A stretch of DNA of 64,000 bases, from the NCBI GenBank assembly GCA_963930655.1, contig OZ005600.1, forward strand, positions 1,243,501 to 1,307,500. The letters run 5' to 3'. The translations under genes and the position numbers were made by a program. The stretch comes from Myrica gale. Taxonomy: Eukaryota > Streptophyta > Magnoliopsida > Fagales > Myricaceae. The notes under the pieces were generated by a model, which saw only the letters and a program-made list of their open reading frames with translations, was not told the DNA's origin and did no database searches. Below, one piece after another: positions 12,165-22,992 of this stretch (position 1 is the stretch's first letter; each line of letters begins with the position of its first letter).

Positions 12165-12814
12165 TTAAATGCAGAGTGCAAGATCAACCATCTTCTCAAA
12201 TCTAGAATAAAAGACAAGAAGGGCTCTTTTGGTTTCATATTCGAGTACGAAACTGATATGTTGAACATCTGGGATCGATATCAACTTCCGAATAAATATT
12301 TCAACCTACAAAAAGCACAAAACTGTTGTTTCTACAAGAATAGGAAAAATGAGGACAAATAAGAAGAAAAAACAGCTGTTGAGAAGCACATATTCTATAC
12401 GAACGGTAATAAACAAAATTGTTCAGTACCTGATGGGATATCTCAGCCTGGGATGTGTAATCGTATGCCTGTTAGATCAAAAATTAAATTAGTTGCTATT
12501 TTTCTTATACTAGATCAACAGGAAACACAAGAGGAGGTGGAAAAATGTGTTTGCACTATTTATTCATGCTCTGAGTTCTAGAAACAAAGAAAACAGAGCA
12601 TATTTTGGAATTCATTTTGTTTACAACTCTGTGAATATGCAACAACAAAGGGAGAGATAATTATCTGGACTTCAACGTATACTTTATGTACATACCTGTT
12701 GTCAAAAAATGTCCCGCCATTTTCAGAATATTTTTCGCTTGGATAATGAATGGTTCGCACGATTTCTATTTGCTTGAGTACTTGTGGTAGGTTGACTGAG
12801 GTGGTTTCAATTTT
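12165..12814 (-). pseudogene. Possible gene remnant: three exon-like blocks on the minus strand
   Basis: On the minus strand, block 12430-12468 (39 bases, coding AYDYTSQAEISHQ) has a clean AG acceptor and GT donor. It would join in frame to block 12165-12305 (47 codons with stop, beginning VEIFIRKLISIPDVQHISF), also behind a good acceptor. An upstream block at 12696-12814 (ending SEKYSENGGTFFDN) has a GT donor, but its phase does not fit the next block. The composition looks like a real protein, so this may be the tail of a lost or broken gene. I do not recognise the family. Confidence 0.35.
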
Positions 12815-12989
12815 CTGGTTTCGTAGAGAGAAGAAAAACAACGATAAAATTCGTTAGACGTGTAAAAGACACTAACGAGGTAAAGAGTAAGATATTCATT
12901 AAAAATAAAAAATAAATAAAAAAGAGGTAGAGAGTAAGCAGGGACCCAAAGGTGAGCGGGATTAATGGGGGCAAATGTGTCTTAGAGCC

Positions 12990-14324
12990 TAGGGCTGAAC
13001 AGAACCGGACCGCAGACCGGACCGGACCGAAAAACCGGACCGGATTTGCGGTCCGGTCCGGTTCTAATTTTAAAAATACGGTCCGGTCCGGACCGGATTT
13101 AAAAACCGGATTTATCCGGTCCGGTCCGGTCTATACATATTTAAAATGCGGTCCGGACCGGACCGGATCGGATTTCATTTTTTTTAAAATTTTTAAAAAT
13201 AAATACCGCCTACTGCGCAGAGCATACTGCTCTGCGCAGTGCTATCTGCAAGGTCTTGATGTGTTTCTTAATTTACTGGAGCCAGCCTCAAATATGTCAT
13301 TTCTCGTTACCTTGAGAAGAGTTGGGACGTCGGCAATCTTGATGTGATGTGTTTGCCCGCTTTGGTAAATAAGCACTTGCTTTTAAGCTGGCAACTTTAT
13401 TATGCGTAAAGCGGCTCGACCCAGTAGTGGCTATAGTGCATGAAATGACGCAGGTCTTCTCCGAAATATTTCGCAACCAGTGGAACCAAGATCTTGCTGT
13501 TGCAGTTACGCTGCCAGAGGGACCCACGCCATCAGATTCAAAACTCAACGCACTAATAACTCCATTACACGTAGCTGACATCAGATAAACAAATTGAAAA
13601 AATCATTTTTTATAAAATCAAAAATTTTGAATGACTAAAATTTGAATTTTTAACTCTTAAAAAAATTATATTTTGTCGGCCATCCGTCCAGTCAATTTTT
13701 TTTCTAGGCCCGTCTAGTCAATTAATGGTAGAAGATTGCAGTAAAAATCGAAGTCAACCCCTCCCACCTATCCTATTATCCTATGAGTAAAACGGTGCAC
13801 AGGCCACAGCATGGGAGAATAAGAGAATGGTCATTGGTCGTAAAGCAGTTTTTTTTTCTTGTCAATCAATGAAAAGATTAATTTGTTTTTATTTTTTTTA
13901 TTAATTATTATAAACAAATAGTGGCATTGCTCAGAGTGCACTCAATGGTTGTTTCATAATTTGTTTTATTAATTATTATAAACGCATTGCGCAGAGTGCA
14001 CTGCGCAGTGCACTCTGCGCAGTAGCAGTGCTACTCAGAGCTACTGAGTAGCACTGCACTGCGTTAGTTCAAATTTTTTTTTTTAAATTAAATAATCTCT
14101 GCGCAGTTGTAGCCGTTCGAAAATTTTTAATTTTTTTTTTTTAAAAAAATAAATCCGGTCTGGACCACTTTTTGAAGTGGTCCAGACCGGACCGCATTTC
14201 ATAAAACCGGACCGAACCACTTATAAGTGGTCCGGTCCGGTCCTTTAATATAAAGGAACCGGAAATGCGGTCCGGACCGGATTGCGGTCCGAAAACCGGA
14301 CTGCATTTCCGGTTTTCAGCCCTA
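12990..14324. mobile_element. Non-autonomous hAT element with CGGTCCGG subterminal arrays
   Basis: A 1335-bp element bounded by perfect 8-bp duplications TTAGAGCC (12982-12989 and 14325-14332). The inverted ends read TAGGGCTGAA and TTCAGCCCTA. Both ends carry dense, mutually inverted CCGGACCGG/CGGTCCGG arrays (12995-13170 and 14155-14310) that would pair into long hairpins. Next to them are CTGCGCAGAG palindromes (13210-13245 and 13980-14110). The middle (13373-13588) holds a 71-codon stretch without stops and without a starting ATG (for example VVAIVHEMTQVFSEIFRNQW), perhaps captured host sequence. No hAT transposase is visible. Confidence 0.88.
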
Positions 14325-14867
14325 TTAGAGCCAGTTGCTGTGGTGGTTCTTTTTTTCTCTTTTCAATATGAGATTTTTACTTTGTAGATGGGTCTCTCGT
14401 CCTACTCGTATTTTATAAAAATAATATAGTTTACGATGTTGGTGGGAGATACTACCATCTGATTTTGCCTTATTAATATATTGACTTCATATATCTATTT
14501 ATTCATATTTTTAACGTGATGATTAAACTTTTGGATTAACATTATCCAATTCAGTTGATATAAAGGCTTAGAACGGTGAAACGATGGTGCTTTTAGTGAA
14601 CCACCAGCCTATTTTTGTTGGGATTTGAAGAAATACGTCACTATTTGCTGCTATCAGTCATTGTTTTTTTTTTTTGCTGCGTGCTATCAGTCATTGTTCG
14701 TCTTGCTGAAATTATCCTTTGATATGGATCAATGGGTTTATGGAAGACACTTATGTGTTTCTCTCTTTGGCGGGATATGTAGTGCATGTATAAATGAATA
14801 TCAAATGCTGATTTATTTACTCAAACCCAAGGGGTAGTTGATCATTATTTCAAAATGGAAAAAGCTG
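14325..14867. other. Intergenic DNA
   Basis: AT-rich, with a short T-tract and no recognisable gene or repeat boundary. Confidence 0.4.
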
Positions 14868-15064
14868 TGTCAAACATACAATTAAGGACTTGAGTCAATC
14901 ATCACATAATGTTACTCCTTTAAACTGAAACTCTTTGAGAATCCCATTGGGGCCGGTAGACTAATTCATAAGCATAATTATCTCAACTATTGAGGTAAAA
15001 GGCTTCTTTTTATCGATTGGATAATAGGAAAAGCAAATCATACATAAATATCATCCCGATAAGT
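14868..15064. repeat. Direct repeat shared with 20518-20693
   Basis: This block and 20518-20693 are near-identical apart from small gaps (ACTTGAGTCAATCATCACNT, then TCAACTATTGAGGTAAAAGG). The second copy lies 5.6 kb downstream, behind P450 copy 3. It supports segmental duplication within the P450 cluster. Confidence 0.85.
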
Positions 15065-15119
15065 TTGCATGGACCTTTAAAAGTTGTCTTATAGTGTTTA
15101 CTTCGCCTTCAATCTCTCA

Positions 15120-15480
15120 ATCTATGAGTGCATTCAAATCACAAACTTAGTTCACCAGGTTGTGGCAATCCCCCTCAATAGTCGTCATATGAGACCCCAT
15201 GAACAATTCAGCCTCACCTTTGATTAGGTTATAGCCCTCCAATTTACTAGTTCTTGCATGAAGGATAACCCCTCTGTTACTTCTACAGATTGTTGCTATA
15301 AACAAAGTTCCCGCATGAACTGCAACATCATAATTAATTTTCAACCTGTCGACCAATCTTGTTATTACTCCCAAATTAAGAATTCTAAGCCATCCAAAAC
15401 AATATCTAGGCTCATCATGCCATGCCCCGCAGGCCCCAGCCATTACTCTCAAACTCCCTCGACTAATTTATTTGTTGCAT
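15120..15480 (-). mobile_element. LINE RNase H fragment
   Basis: The minus-strand translation has RNase H features of plant L1 elements: LKINYDVAVHAGTLFIATIC, then a GEAELF block and a weak GDCHNLVN. It is truncated at both ends. The upstream side (15352-15470) also occurs at 61-190 in front of P450 copy 1. Confidence 0.65.
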
Positions 15481-16058
15481 GTGGGTGGCTTGGCTTCGTG
15501 AAAAGTCAAGCGGTCCCGCGTGTTGAAACAACGTAATTCCAGAATTTTTAATGATAAGACACGTAAAGAGTTATTCACGTATATAAAGAAATTGAGGATT
15601 TGATACAGAAAAAGCTTTGCCTCTTATCAGGCTTATCACACTAGGATGAACTTTGCTTGTATCTCAGCTTAGAGTCCGCCGCAAACCGTGTTGAAACTAA
15701 GAAGAAATTGATCATGTGTGTACTCTATTTAATTTAGTAATTTTTTTTTGTAAATGCTGTTGTAACTTGATTGGCCTTTGGCCCGTGTACTTGCACATTT
15801 TAGCTCATTTGGAGCCTTGCTCCCTTTGTACGTTTTTAGATCAACATATACTACTTACTAACTTATCTAAAAAAAAACGGAAAAAAAAAAAATTCAAACA
15901 TAGAATTTAATGCATCCCGTTCATTTAAAAAAGTGAAACTTGTTCGTGTATTTTTTGTTTTTTTTTTCTACGTAAACTTGTTCGTGTACTTGCTCATTTG
16001 AGTTCATTTCGAGCCTTGCACACTTTGTACGTTTTTTAGATCAACATATGTTAAAAAA
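15481..16058. other. Intergenic DNA
   Basis: AT-rich with poly-T and poly-A tracts. A phrase near 15775-15860 (TTGCACATTT, GAGCCTTG, TTGTACGTTTTTAGATCAAC) is repeated imperfectly near 15965-16050, so there is a small local duplication. No gene is seen. Confidence 0.45.
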
Positions 16059-16438
16059 ATATACTTTCCACCTATAAACTATTGGAGTAGTGACATATTG
16101 CACCCAAAACTACCATTTTTAAGACATTACACCTTTAAACTACCAATTTTAGACACTTTGCACTATAAACTACCAATTTCGACACATTACACCCTTCAAC
16201 TACTAATATTAAACATTTTGCAACCTCAATTTGACAATAATACCCTTGAAAAATTAATGAATTGACAATAATATCTTCAATATATATATGCAAAATGGGT
16301 AAAGGACATTATCGTCATTTTAGTCTCAAAATTTAAAAATAGTGCAAAGTGTAAAAAATTAATAAATAGAGGGTACAATGTGTCAAAATTGATAGTTTAA
16401 GGTGCAAAATACTTACTAAGTGAAAAATATATTTCTCT
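16059..16438. mobile_element. MITE of the same family as 53226-53623
   Basis: About 380 bases with repeated CAAACTACCAATTTTGACAC-type phrases and inverted ends (ATACTTTCCACC at the left, GTGAAAAATATATTTCTC at the right). It aligns along its length with 53226-53623, which has a clear 9-bp duplication. The boundaries here are approximate. Confidence 0.75.
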
Positions 16439-16546
16439 CTTAAAAAACAAAGCAATTTCAATATAGCATTTAATTTAATGCATCCCATTCATTTGTAAAA
16501 GTGAACCTTGTTTTTCTAAAAGTGAACGGCAAGCATGCAACTATTT

Positions 16547-17377
16547 TTTTTTTGGCATAAATAGCATATGTATTGAGAAAAGGATCAATGAGGTTTTAAC
16601 AACTCGGGAGGCTCTAAAAGGCGTATCAGACACTTCGAAGAGTCGGCGGGCCAACAAGCAAGCGAACCAAAAGGCCCTACAAAGTCTCGTGAGGGACGGA
16701 TAAGCCACTTAAGGCAGGAACGCCACAGAAGGCAGCAAATACAAGCTATTATGCCTAGAAACAGGAAATAAACAGCAGAAAAACCAACACAAGCCGATAA
16801 CATAGAGACTAACATAAAACACAGAATTAAAACTAAACAAGCCCTAAACATAGGGGCGGGTCCAAACGGACGAAAGCGTAACATAAGCTCCGGGGAAGAC
16901 CGGGAAGTCTCTGGCCAGATCGATAATGGCGGCGGAGGCGGAGGTGATCCGCGGAGGGAAAGGTAGGCCAGGAGCCACACATTCCACTTGGGAAGAGAAA
17001 AGCTGGATTCGGGAGGCGGAGGAGTCGCCACGCGCGGCCAAGGACTTCGGCGCGTGGATCAAGATGCACCGTTGGTTGAGAGCTGGAGAAGATGGCCGAC
17101 GTAGCGCGCTTTGTGCGGAGTCCAACCAGCAGGCGCGTGCAGGTCTAAAGGAGACGGAAACCGCGAGCATCGCTTGAAAGCCACCTGCAAGAAAAAACCA
17201 AAAAACCTCCAAACTAACACTATCCGACCGGACCAGAAAGAAGGAGAGGGGAGGGGGGGAAAGACAAAGAAAAAAAAGGAGGAAGGGGATGAAGGAGCCG
17301 TAAGGACTCTTGCTGTCGGTGGAAGGCAGTCGGCTGAGAGCGTTTGGGGTGTCTGGTAATTTTTTGTTTTACTTTGA
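16547..17377 (-). mobile_element. Unclassified poly(A) retroelement with 17-bp target duplication
   Basis: An 831-bp insertion between perfect 17-bp repeats CAAGCATGCAACTATTT (16530-16546 and 17378-17394). The left end begins with a T-tract, so the element is antisense with a short poly(A) tail and was copied by LINE machinery. The 5' part (17000-17360) is GC-rich. A minus-strand frame of 148 codons (16585-17031) starts MATPPPPESSF and has hydrophobic stretches, but it may be chance. It shares short blocks (CACAGAAGGCAGCAA; GGGCCAAGGAC-like) with 24840-25110. It could be a non-autonomous LINE derivative or a processed transcript. Confidence 0.75.
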
Positions 17378-17394
17378 CAAGCATGCAACTATTT

Positions 17395-17810
17395 AATGCT
17401 TGTTGAAGAATTTGATTGTTTCGAATTTAAAGCAACGCACGTGATATTCGCCGAGTGCCGCTATAAAGGAAGAAGAGTTGTCTCGGAATTAAACTAGCGA
17501 AAAAACCAAATGGAGCGACGAGAGAAAAGAGTCATCAAATATTGAGATGTTGTTAATCTCATCTATTTTGTGTGAGGAAATTAGGTGTACTGAGATTTTG
17601 AACTTGAGTGTTGTATTAATACTCTTTGTAGTTATCAAAGCCGAACTACTACTACTTAAATATTGGTATTCTGTGTGACTCCTGAATATTCATTCCTGTC
17701 ACTACAAATTTTTCCAAATCATCGTAACTCTTTGAACCAGCGCCTAAACAATCTATCACTTTTTCTAGGGACCTCACAGAACCACAAAGCTTTGTGCAGC
17801 TCCAACGGAT
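17395..17810. other. 5' region of P450 copy 3
   Basis: From about 17720 the leader matches those of copies 1 and 2. The base corresponding to the T of the first ATG of copies 1 and 2 is C here (ACG), so translation would have to begin six bases later. No other gene is seen. Confidence 0.6.
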
Positions 17811-19327
17811 ATGCTTTGGTACGCAGAAATATTTCTAGCATTTCTGTTCTTCCTTTTTCTTTTCCATTGGGGATGGAACCAGCACTTACCCATCATAAAC
17901 TGGCCAGTCATCGGAATGCTTCCGGGGCTTCTTCAGAATGCAGAGGACGTTCACAACTTTGCAACCAGGGTACTGAAATATTATGGGGGCACTTTCGAGT
18001 TTAGGGGTCCTTGGTTCACTAACATGAACTTCGTGATCACTGGCGATCCTGCGAACATCCACCACATCTTGAGCAGAAACTTTTCTAACTACGAAAAAGG
18101 CCCAGAGTTCCGGGAGATTTTTGAACCTCTAGGGGATGGGATTACCACCTCTGATTCTGATTGGTGGCGATATCAGAGGAAGGTACTTCAGTTGATGATA
18201 AAAAGCAGCAAGTTCGAGTTGTTTCTAGAGAAAGTTTCACGGTGAATGGTGGAGAAAGGCCTCATTCCGATTCTTGATCACGTCTCAAGTCTAGGAATTG
18301 AGGTGGATTTACAAGACATTTTTCAGCGGTACACATTCGATACTGTTTGCTTAATGGTTTTAGGTGTTGATCTAAATTGCCTGTCTCTTGAACTTCCGGA
18401 AGTTACATATCTAAAAGCATTCCAACAAATGGAGAAAAGCATATTTTACAGACACATTATGCCAAAGTTTTGTTGGAAGTTCCAGAGATGGCTCCAAATT
18501 GGGCAAGAGAAGAAGCTGACCAAAGCTTGGAAAATTTTTGATCAATTTCTATACCAATGCATCTCAGCCAAGCGAGAAGAACTGAGCCGAAGTAGAATTA
18601 AGAAGACGGAGGACTCAAAATTTGATTTGTTGACAGCTTATATAGAGCATGAAGAAGAAGGACAAATGGATGTCTTTCCACAATCCAACAACCTTGTAAG
18701 GGATTCCACATTTACTCTCATGCTGGCGGGGAAGGATACCGTAGCTGCAGGCCTCAGTTGGTTTTTGTGGCTCGTCGCAACACACGCATCAGTGGAAGCT
18801 AAGATTCTAGAAGAGATCAAGGAGCATTTCCAGGTAACAACGAAAACCGGAGGGTCTTTTCTGTAGACGAGCTAAGTAAGCTGGTTTATCTCCATGCAGC
18901 GATATGCGAGTCCTTAAGGCTTTTCCCATCTGTACCTTTTGAGCATTTGCACGCAGTAGGCTCTGATATTCTTCCTAGCGGCCATTCTATTAATCCAAAT
19001 ACAAGACTCTTGTACTCTATATACTCAATGGGAAGGATGGAGAGCATATGGGGCAAAGACTGCTTGGAGTTCAAGCCAGAGAGATGGATATCGGAAGAAG
19101 GAAAAATTGTGCATGTTCCCTCCTACAAGTTCATCACGTTTAACGCGGGACCCAGGAGTTGTGTAGGTAAGCATGTAACTTTCACTCTGATGAAGATGGT
19201 TGCAACTTATATTCTTTTGAATTATCGTGTTGAAGTGGTTGAAGGCCATCCTATTATGCCGAGCGTCTCTTTTGTACTTCATATGAAACATGGCTTGAAG
19301 GTTAGGATCAGCAAGAGACGCATTTGA
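17811..19327 (+). pseudogene. CYP96A-type P450 copy 3, broken
   Basis: From the ATG at 17811 the frame runs through the anchor and N-terminal domain to a TGA at 18243-18245, where copy 2 has GGA. The frame continues from 18246 through the I-helix AGKDT. A single missing A near 18829 (GAGCATTTCC against GAGCAATTTCC in copy 2) then shifts it. The C-terminal part, with ESLR, PERW and FNAGPRSCVG, remains open in another frame to the stop at 19325-19327. These two changes are absent from copy 2, and the lesions of copy 2 are absent here. A truncated product of about 144 residues without haem loop would be inactive as a P450. Confidence 0.92.
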
Positions 19328-20012
19328 CGAAGAAATTTCTCTGGCGAAAGTTACTGTGCTCGGCAAACTAGCTAGTTGTCTTCCCGACTTCATCTGGTTA
19401 TGAAGATTTGTTGTGGATAACTATGTAGCAAATGAATGTTGTGTAATGAATAAATTCCTTCTATAATTGTAACGAATAAATTCCTTCTTTAATTATAAGC
19501 AACACAAGCATCTTGGGTCGTTCTTGATTAATTGGTAGAAGAGAACAAATTCCACTTGCAGGTTTTTCAAGGCCATCAACACTGTCATCGAGTTTCCAAT
19601 TGCAGGCCAGACTTTTCTTAAAAACCACTCCAGTTAGTTCGGGCAACAATCCCACGTAAAGTTTGGCCCAATTTAGCTCACTGATTAAGATACTTTAGAA
19701 AGAATTTTTCTTAGTTGTAGTTCATATAAGAGAGAAGAAAAACAAAAGAAGAAAAGTGGAGCATTGAAGTCACCAGCTACCAACAGGAATCGTCATGAAA
19801 GTTTGGGAAGCATTTCCGTAAAGATACAACCGCCGTATAACGGCGAAAGCAGAGTTTGAGAGATTCCTTTCGAGGGTCCCCTTAATAATAAATTTCTGTT
19901 TTCTGAAGTTCTCTGGCCAAAAGAACGACTGGAAATATAAAAGATGTTCCATGACATACATTGATATTCCAAAGTCATATACTTTGGGAATGAAAACTAA
20001 GAGATACATCAT
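19328..20012. repeat. 3' flank of P450 copy 3, duplicated behind copy 2
   Basis: It matches 10274-10945. It keeps about 95 bases (near 19830-19925) missing behind copy 2. In this fuller form the minus strand has an 80-codon open frame (19770-20012; SFFWPENFRKQKFIIKG, then SAFAVIRRLYLYGNA). That looks like a piece of a protein-coding exon, but I cannot assign it to a family. Confidence 0.6.
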
Positions 20013-20517
20013 CCACGCTTTAGATTTTCATGCCATTTAGTCAGCTTTGGATCACGAGAATTAGCCGAAAGTCATGTTCTTTAGCAGAGCCAACTACTTC
20101 AACCAGGTTACTAGGGATACCGTTGTTCTGGCCATACATGCTTCGCCTTGAATCTTCTCCACTGTATATATACAGAAAACAGGGATCTTAATCTGTAGGA
20201 AGTTACTGGGGACCCATAAATCATAAATATTGACCACAAATATTCTCATATAATTATACAGCTCGAAATTGATTGTGCTAAGCCCTTATTAGAAAGAAAA
20301 TATCTTTCAAAGTCTCTTATAATGTAAACATGATGCCTAACAAGGAATGGGGCAACTAGAAACTAGCAAGATATTTTGGGCAGTCGCTAAAAAATTCTGC
20401 CCTTTTAAAGATCTGTAGGATTTTATGTGCCAATGAGCAAAGATCTCACAAATTATATTCTGGGAAAGCTAGAGATGCTAGAGGCAACAAAGAAGCTTGA
20501 TATTAGTTGAAGGATTA
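20013..20517. other. Intergenic DNA
   Basis: No gene or clear repeat is recognised here. Confidence 0.4.
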
Positions 20518-20693
20518 GGCAATTAAAGACTTGAGTCAATCATCACCTAATGTTGCTCCTTCAAACTCTTTCAGAATCCTATTGGGGTCAGTAGACTAAT
20601 TCATAAGCTTATCTCAACTATTGAGGTAAAAGGCTTCTTTTATCGATTGGATAATAGGAAAAGCAAAACATACATAAATATCATCCCGATAAG
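20518..20693. repeat. Direct repeat shared with 14868-15064
   Basis: This is the second copy of the duplicated block described at 14868. It ends with the shared TACATAAATATCATCCCGAT phrase. Confidence 0.85.
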
Positions 20694-20806
20694 AAGTTGA
20701 TATACATGTAACAGATGTTAGTTAATCTACAGAATACTGATCAGTGACTTTAACGGGTATCAACTGTTATGGGGTTTTAATAGTTTAGCACGATGAAAGA
20801 GGTTAC

Positions 20807-20966
20807 TTTTTTTTTTGCTGAATAACCTCATCTCATAAAAAACTAAACGGAAGGATGCATATTACAAACCCAGATATGCTCGGGGATAACAGAAAGAAAG
20901 CTAAAACCAGAAACGCCTACACTAGCCGCCCATTTAGCCAACAAATGAGCCATAGAAAACATTATT
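20807..20966 (-). mobile_element. Short 5'-truncated LINE insertion
   Basis: About 160 bases of LINE 3' end in antisense: a T-tract (poly(A) tail), the GATATGCTCGGG tail motif, and the last RNase H codons (GCCGCCCATTTAGCCAAC, read as LAKWAA on the minus strand). It is flanked by the 15-bp duplication GATGAAAGAGGTTAC (20792-20806 and 20967-20981). Confidence 0.88.
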
Positions 20967-21346
20967 GATGAAAGAGGTTACCAATTTGTATTTAAGGGGT
21001 TGTCTTTGAATAACATTATTGATATAAAAAAATGAATAACAAAATCCCTACACATTATCTAGCCTATCGAAAAGCTTTGGGCGCTTGCTTCTATAAAAGG
21101 AAAGTTAAAGATTCATTCTAAGGAATCGTTGTTTTATTTCCAAATCAGACATTCTGTCATTCACAAAAAAGCTGACCAAAGAATAGGAAGTTGCTTCTAA
21201 CTGAAACAATGCATTTTCACGCCCGCAAAAAGCCAAACATTACATCTTCAAGCAACCAATCCAGATACCACCATTAGTACCACTTCCCAAGAAAAGGAAT
21301 TTAGGTAGAGAGGTTGGGGGAGCTGCGAGAGAGACAGGTTGCTTCG

Positions 21347-22792
21347 ATGGAGGAGATGGTGGTAGAAAACCTTTTTAATGGTGAGAGAGAAGCGCAGGTT
21401 CAAGCTGCTAGAGTGCTGAGTAAGCTTAGTAGTAAGCAGAGGCACAATCTAGCTGAAAGAGGTGTCATAGCGCCTCTGATTTTCATGCTTCAGTCACAAG
21501 ATTACGAGGCCATTGAAGCTGCTCTGTTTGCTCTGCTCAGTCTTGTCTTTGGCAGTGAACGGTTAGGCTATTCATCATCGATATTAACATTAATTTTCGA
21601 AACCATATGCATAGATGTAATTCGTGCCAGTCCTTTTAGTTTTTGAGTTCATTTACTATCTAGAATGGATATGAACTCTTACCTCTGAAACAAATACAGA
21701 GAAGAAAATAAGGATACGAACCCAGAATTTGCCTCCTATTTAGCAAATAGTATATGGCGGAATTAGTACACAAAGTCCCACCTTTTCCCCTCCACGCCTT
21801 TGTTTGATAAGTGGGACTACGGAATGTTCCATTACTGATGGTTGCCATTCAGAAGCGGCCCCATTCACAATGATGGTTCATATAGGACACATTGGAGAAT
21901 TTGATTTTCTTATGTCGTACGAAAGCGTTTTATAAAGTCTTTGAACAGTAGTAGTCTTGGAGGAGTTCTGATAATTACCTTTTTCTTATCTGACAGAAAC
22001 AAGATCCGCATCACGAAATCTGGGGCTATACCAGTCTTGCTAAGCCTCTTTCAATGCCAAAGTGAGGCATTGAATGAGCTCACTGTAGCGGCCATGTTGG
22101 TCCTCTCTTCTTCAACAGCAAACAAACTAGCAATCGCGTCTTATGGAGCTATTGACCACTTGATGGGATTTCTCAATGCAGACTACGCTAGTGACAGCTT
22201 TATGAATAACATTAGCATGCAAGCCAAGCTTGATGCAATAGCCACACTCCACAATCTCTCAACTTGTCACCAGATTATTCCATCAATGGTGTCTTCTGGT
22301 GTACTTTGTTCCTTGCTTCAAATAATTCACAACTCGGAAAAATCATCCAACTTGATTGAAAAGGTATTGGGCCTGCTTGAAAATGTTATTTCCTCGTCTC
22401 AGAATGCACTTTGCGAAACTGCTAGCACAGGTGGTGCTATTCGGGCATTGGTTGAGACTATCGAGGATGGTTCCCCACAATGCAAAGAGCACGCAGTGGG
22501 AATTCTGCTCCTCATATGCCAGAGCTGCAGAGAAACATACAGAGGATTGATTTTAAGAGAAGGAGTGATGCCAGGGCTCCTTCAGTTGAGTGTAGATGGG
22601 ACGTGGAGGTCTAAAACCTTGGCTAGAGAATTGTTGTTGCTTTTGAGGGATTGCTCAAGTTATGGCTCTAGAAGCAAAAGATCAAAACCTGAGCTTATAG
22701 AGCAGATTATGCAGGAAATTGATGCAGGAGAGAACATCGAGGGGACGACACTGAGGCTTGTGGAGGAGATGATAGCAAAGCTTAGTACATGA
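21347..22792 (+). CDS. ARM-repeat protein, U-box-protein-like without U-box
   Basis: Two exons, 21347-21561 and 21997-22792, joined by a GT-AG intron (donor GTTAGG, acceptor TGACAG), give 336 residues. The junction codon rebuilds ER-NKIR. The protein is made of armadillo-type helical repeats: EAQVQAARVLSKLSSKQRHN at the start, then IPVLLSLFQ, DAIATLHNLS and a GGAIRALVETI block. It resembles the ARM region of plant U-box proteins and related small ARM proteins, but no U-box is seen. ARM repeats bind partner proteins, and the partner here is unknown. The tail (about residues 300-336) contains a basic run, RSKRSKPELIEQ. I start at 21347 because it is the first ATG in frame and begins the repeat region; the upstream sequence of that frame has no ATG. 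Exon 1 as modelled reads straight into an intron stop if unspliced. Confidence 0.85.
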
Positions 22793-22992
22793 CATGCTAT
22801 TGTATCCTTTAAAACTACAAGTCTGGGTCTAGGAGAAGGGCTCGGTCATTGGATCATTTTCTACAAGGTTGTGTGTGTATATGATTGGTTTGGGGTTCTT
22901 CTGCTAATTTTGGAGTCCAAATTTTATTGCGAATGAGTAGGTGTCTGATCTTGGACGTTACTAATTGTGACAAACAGAAAGTAATAGTGTTT

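Noticed and set aside
13000-13170. CpG-rich promoter
   Set aside because: The CGGTCCGG arrays are mirrored at the other end and bounded by an 8-bp duplication, so they belong to a transposon.
16585-17031. 148-codon minus-strand frame as a host membrane protein gene
   Set aside because: It lies wholly inside an element bounded by a 17-bp target duplication and has no homology I recognise, so I list it only as part of that element.
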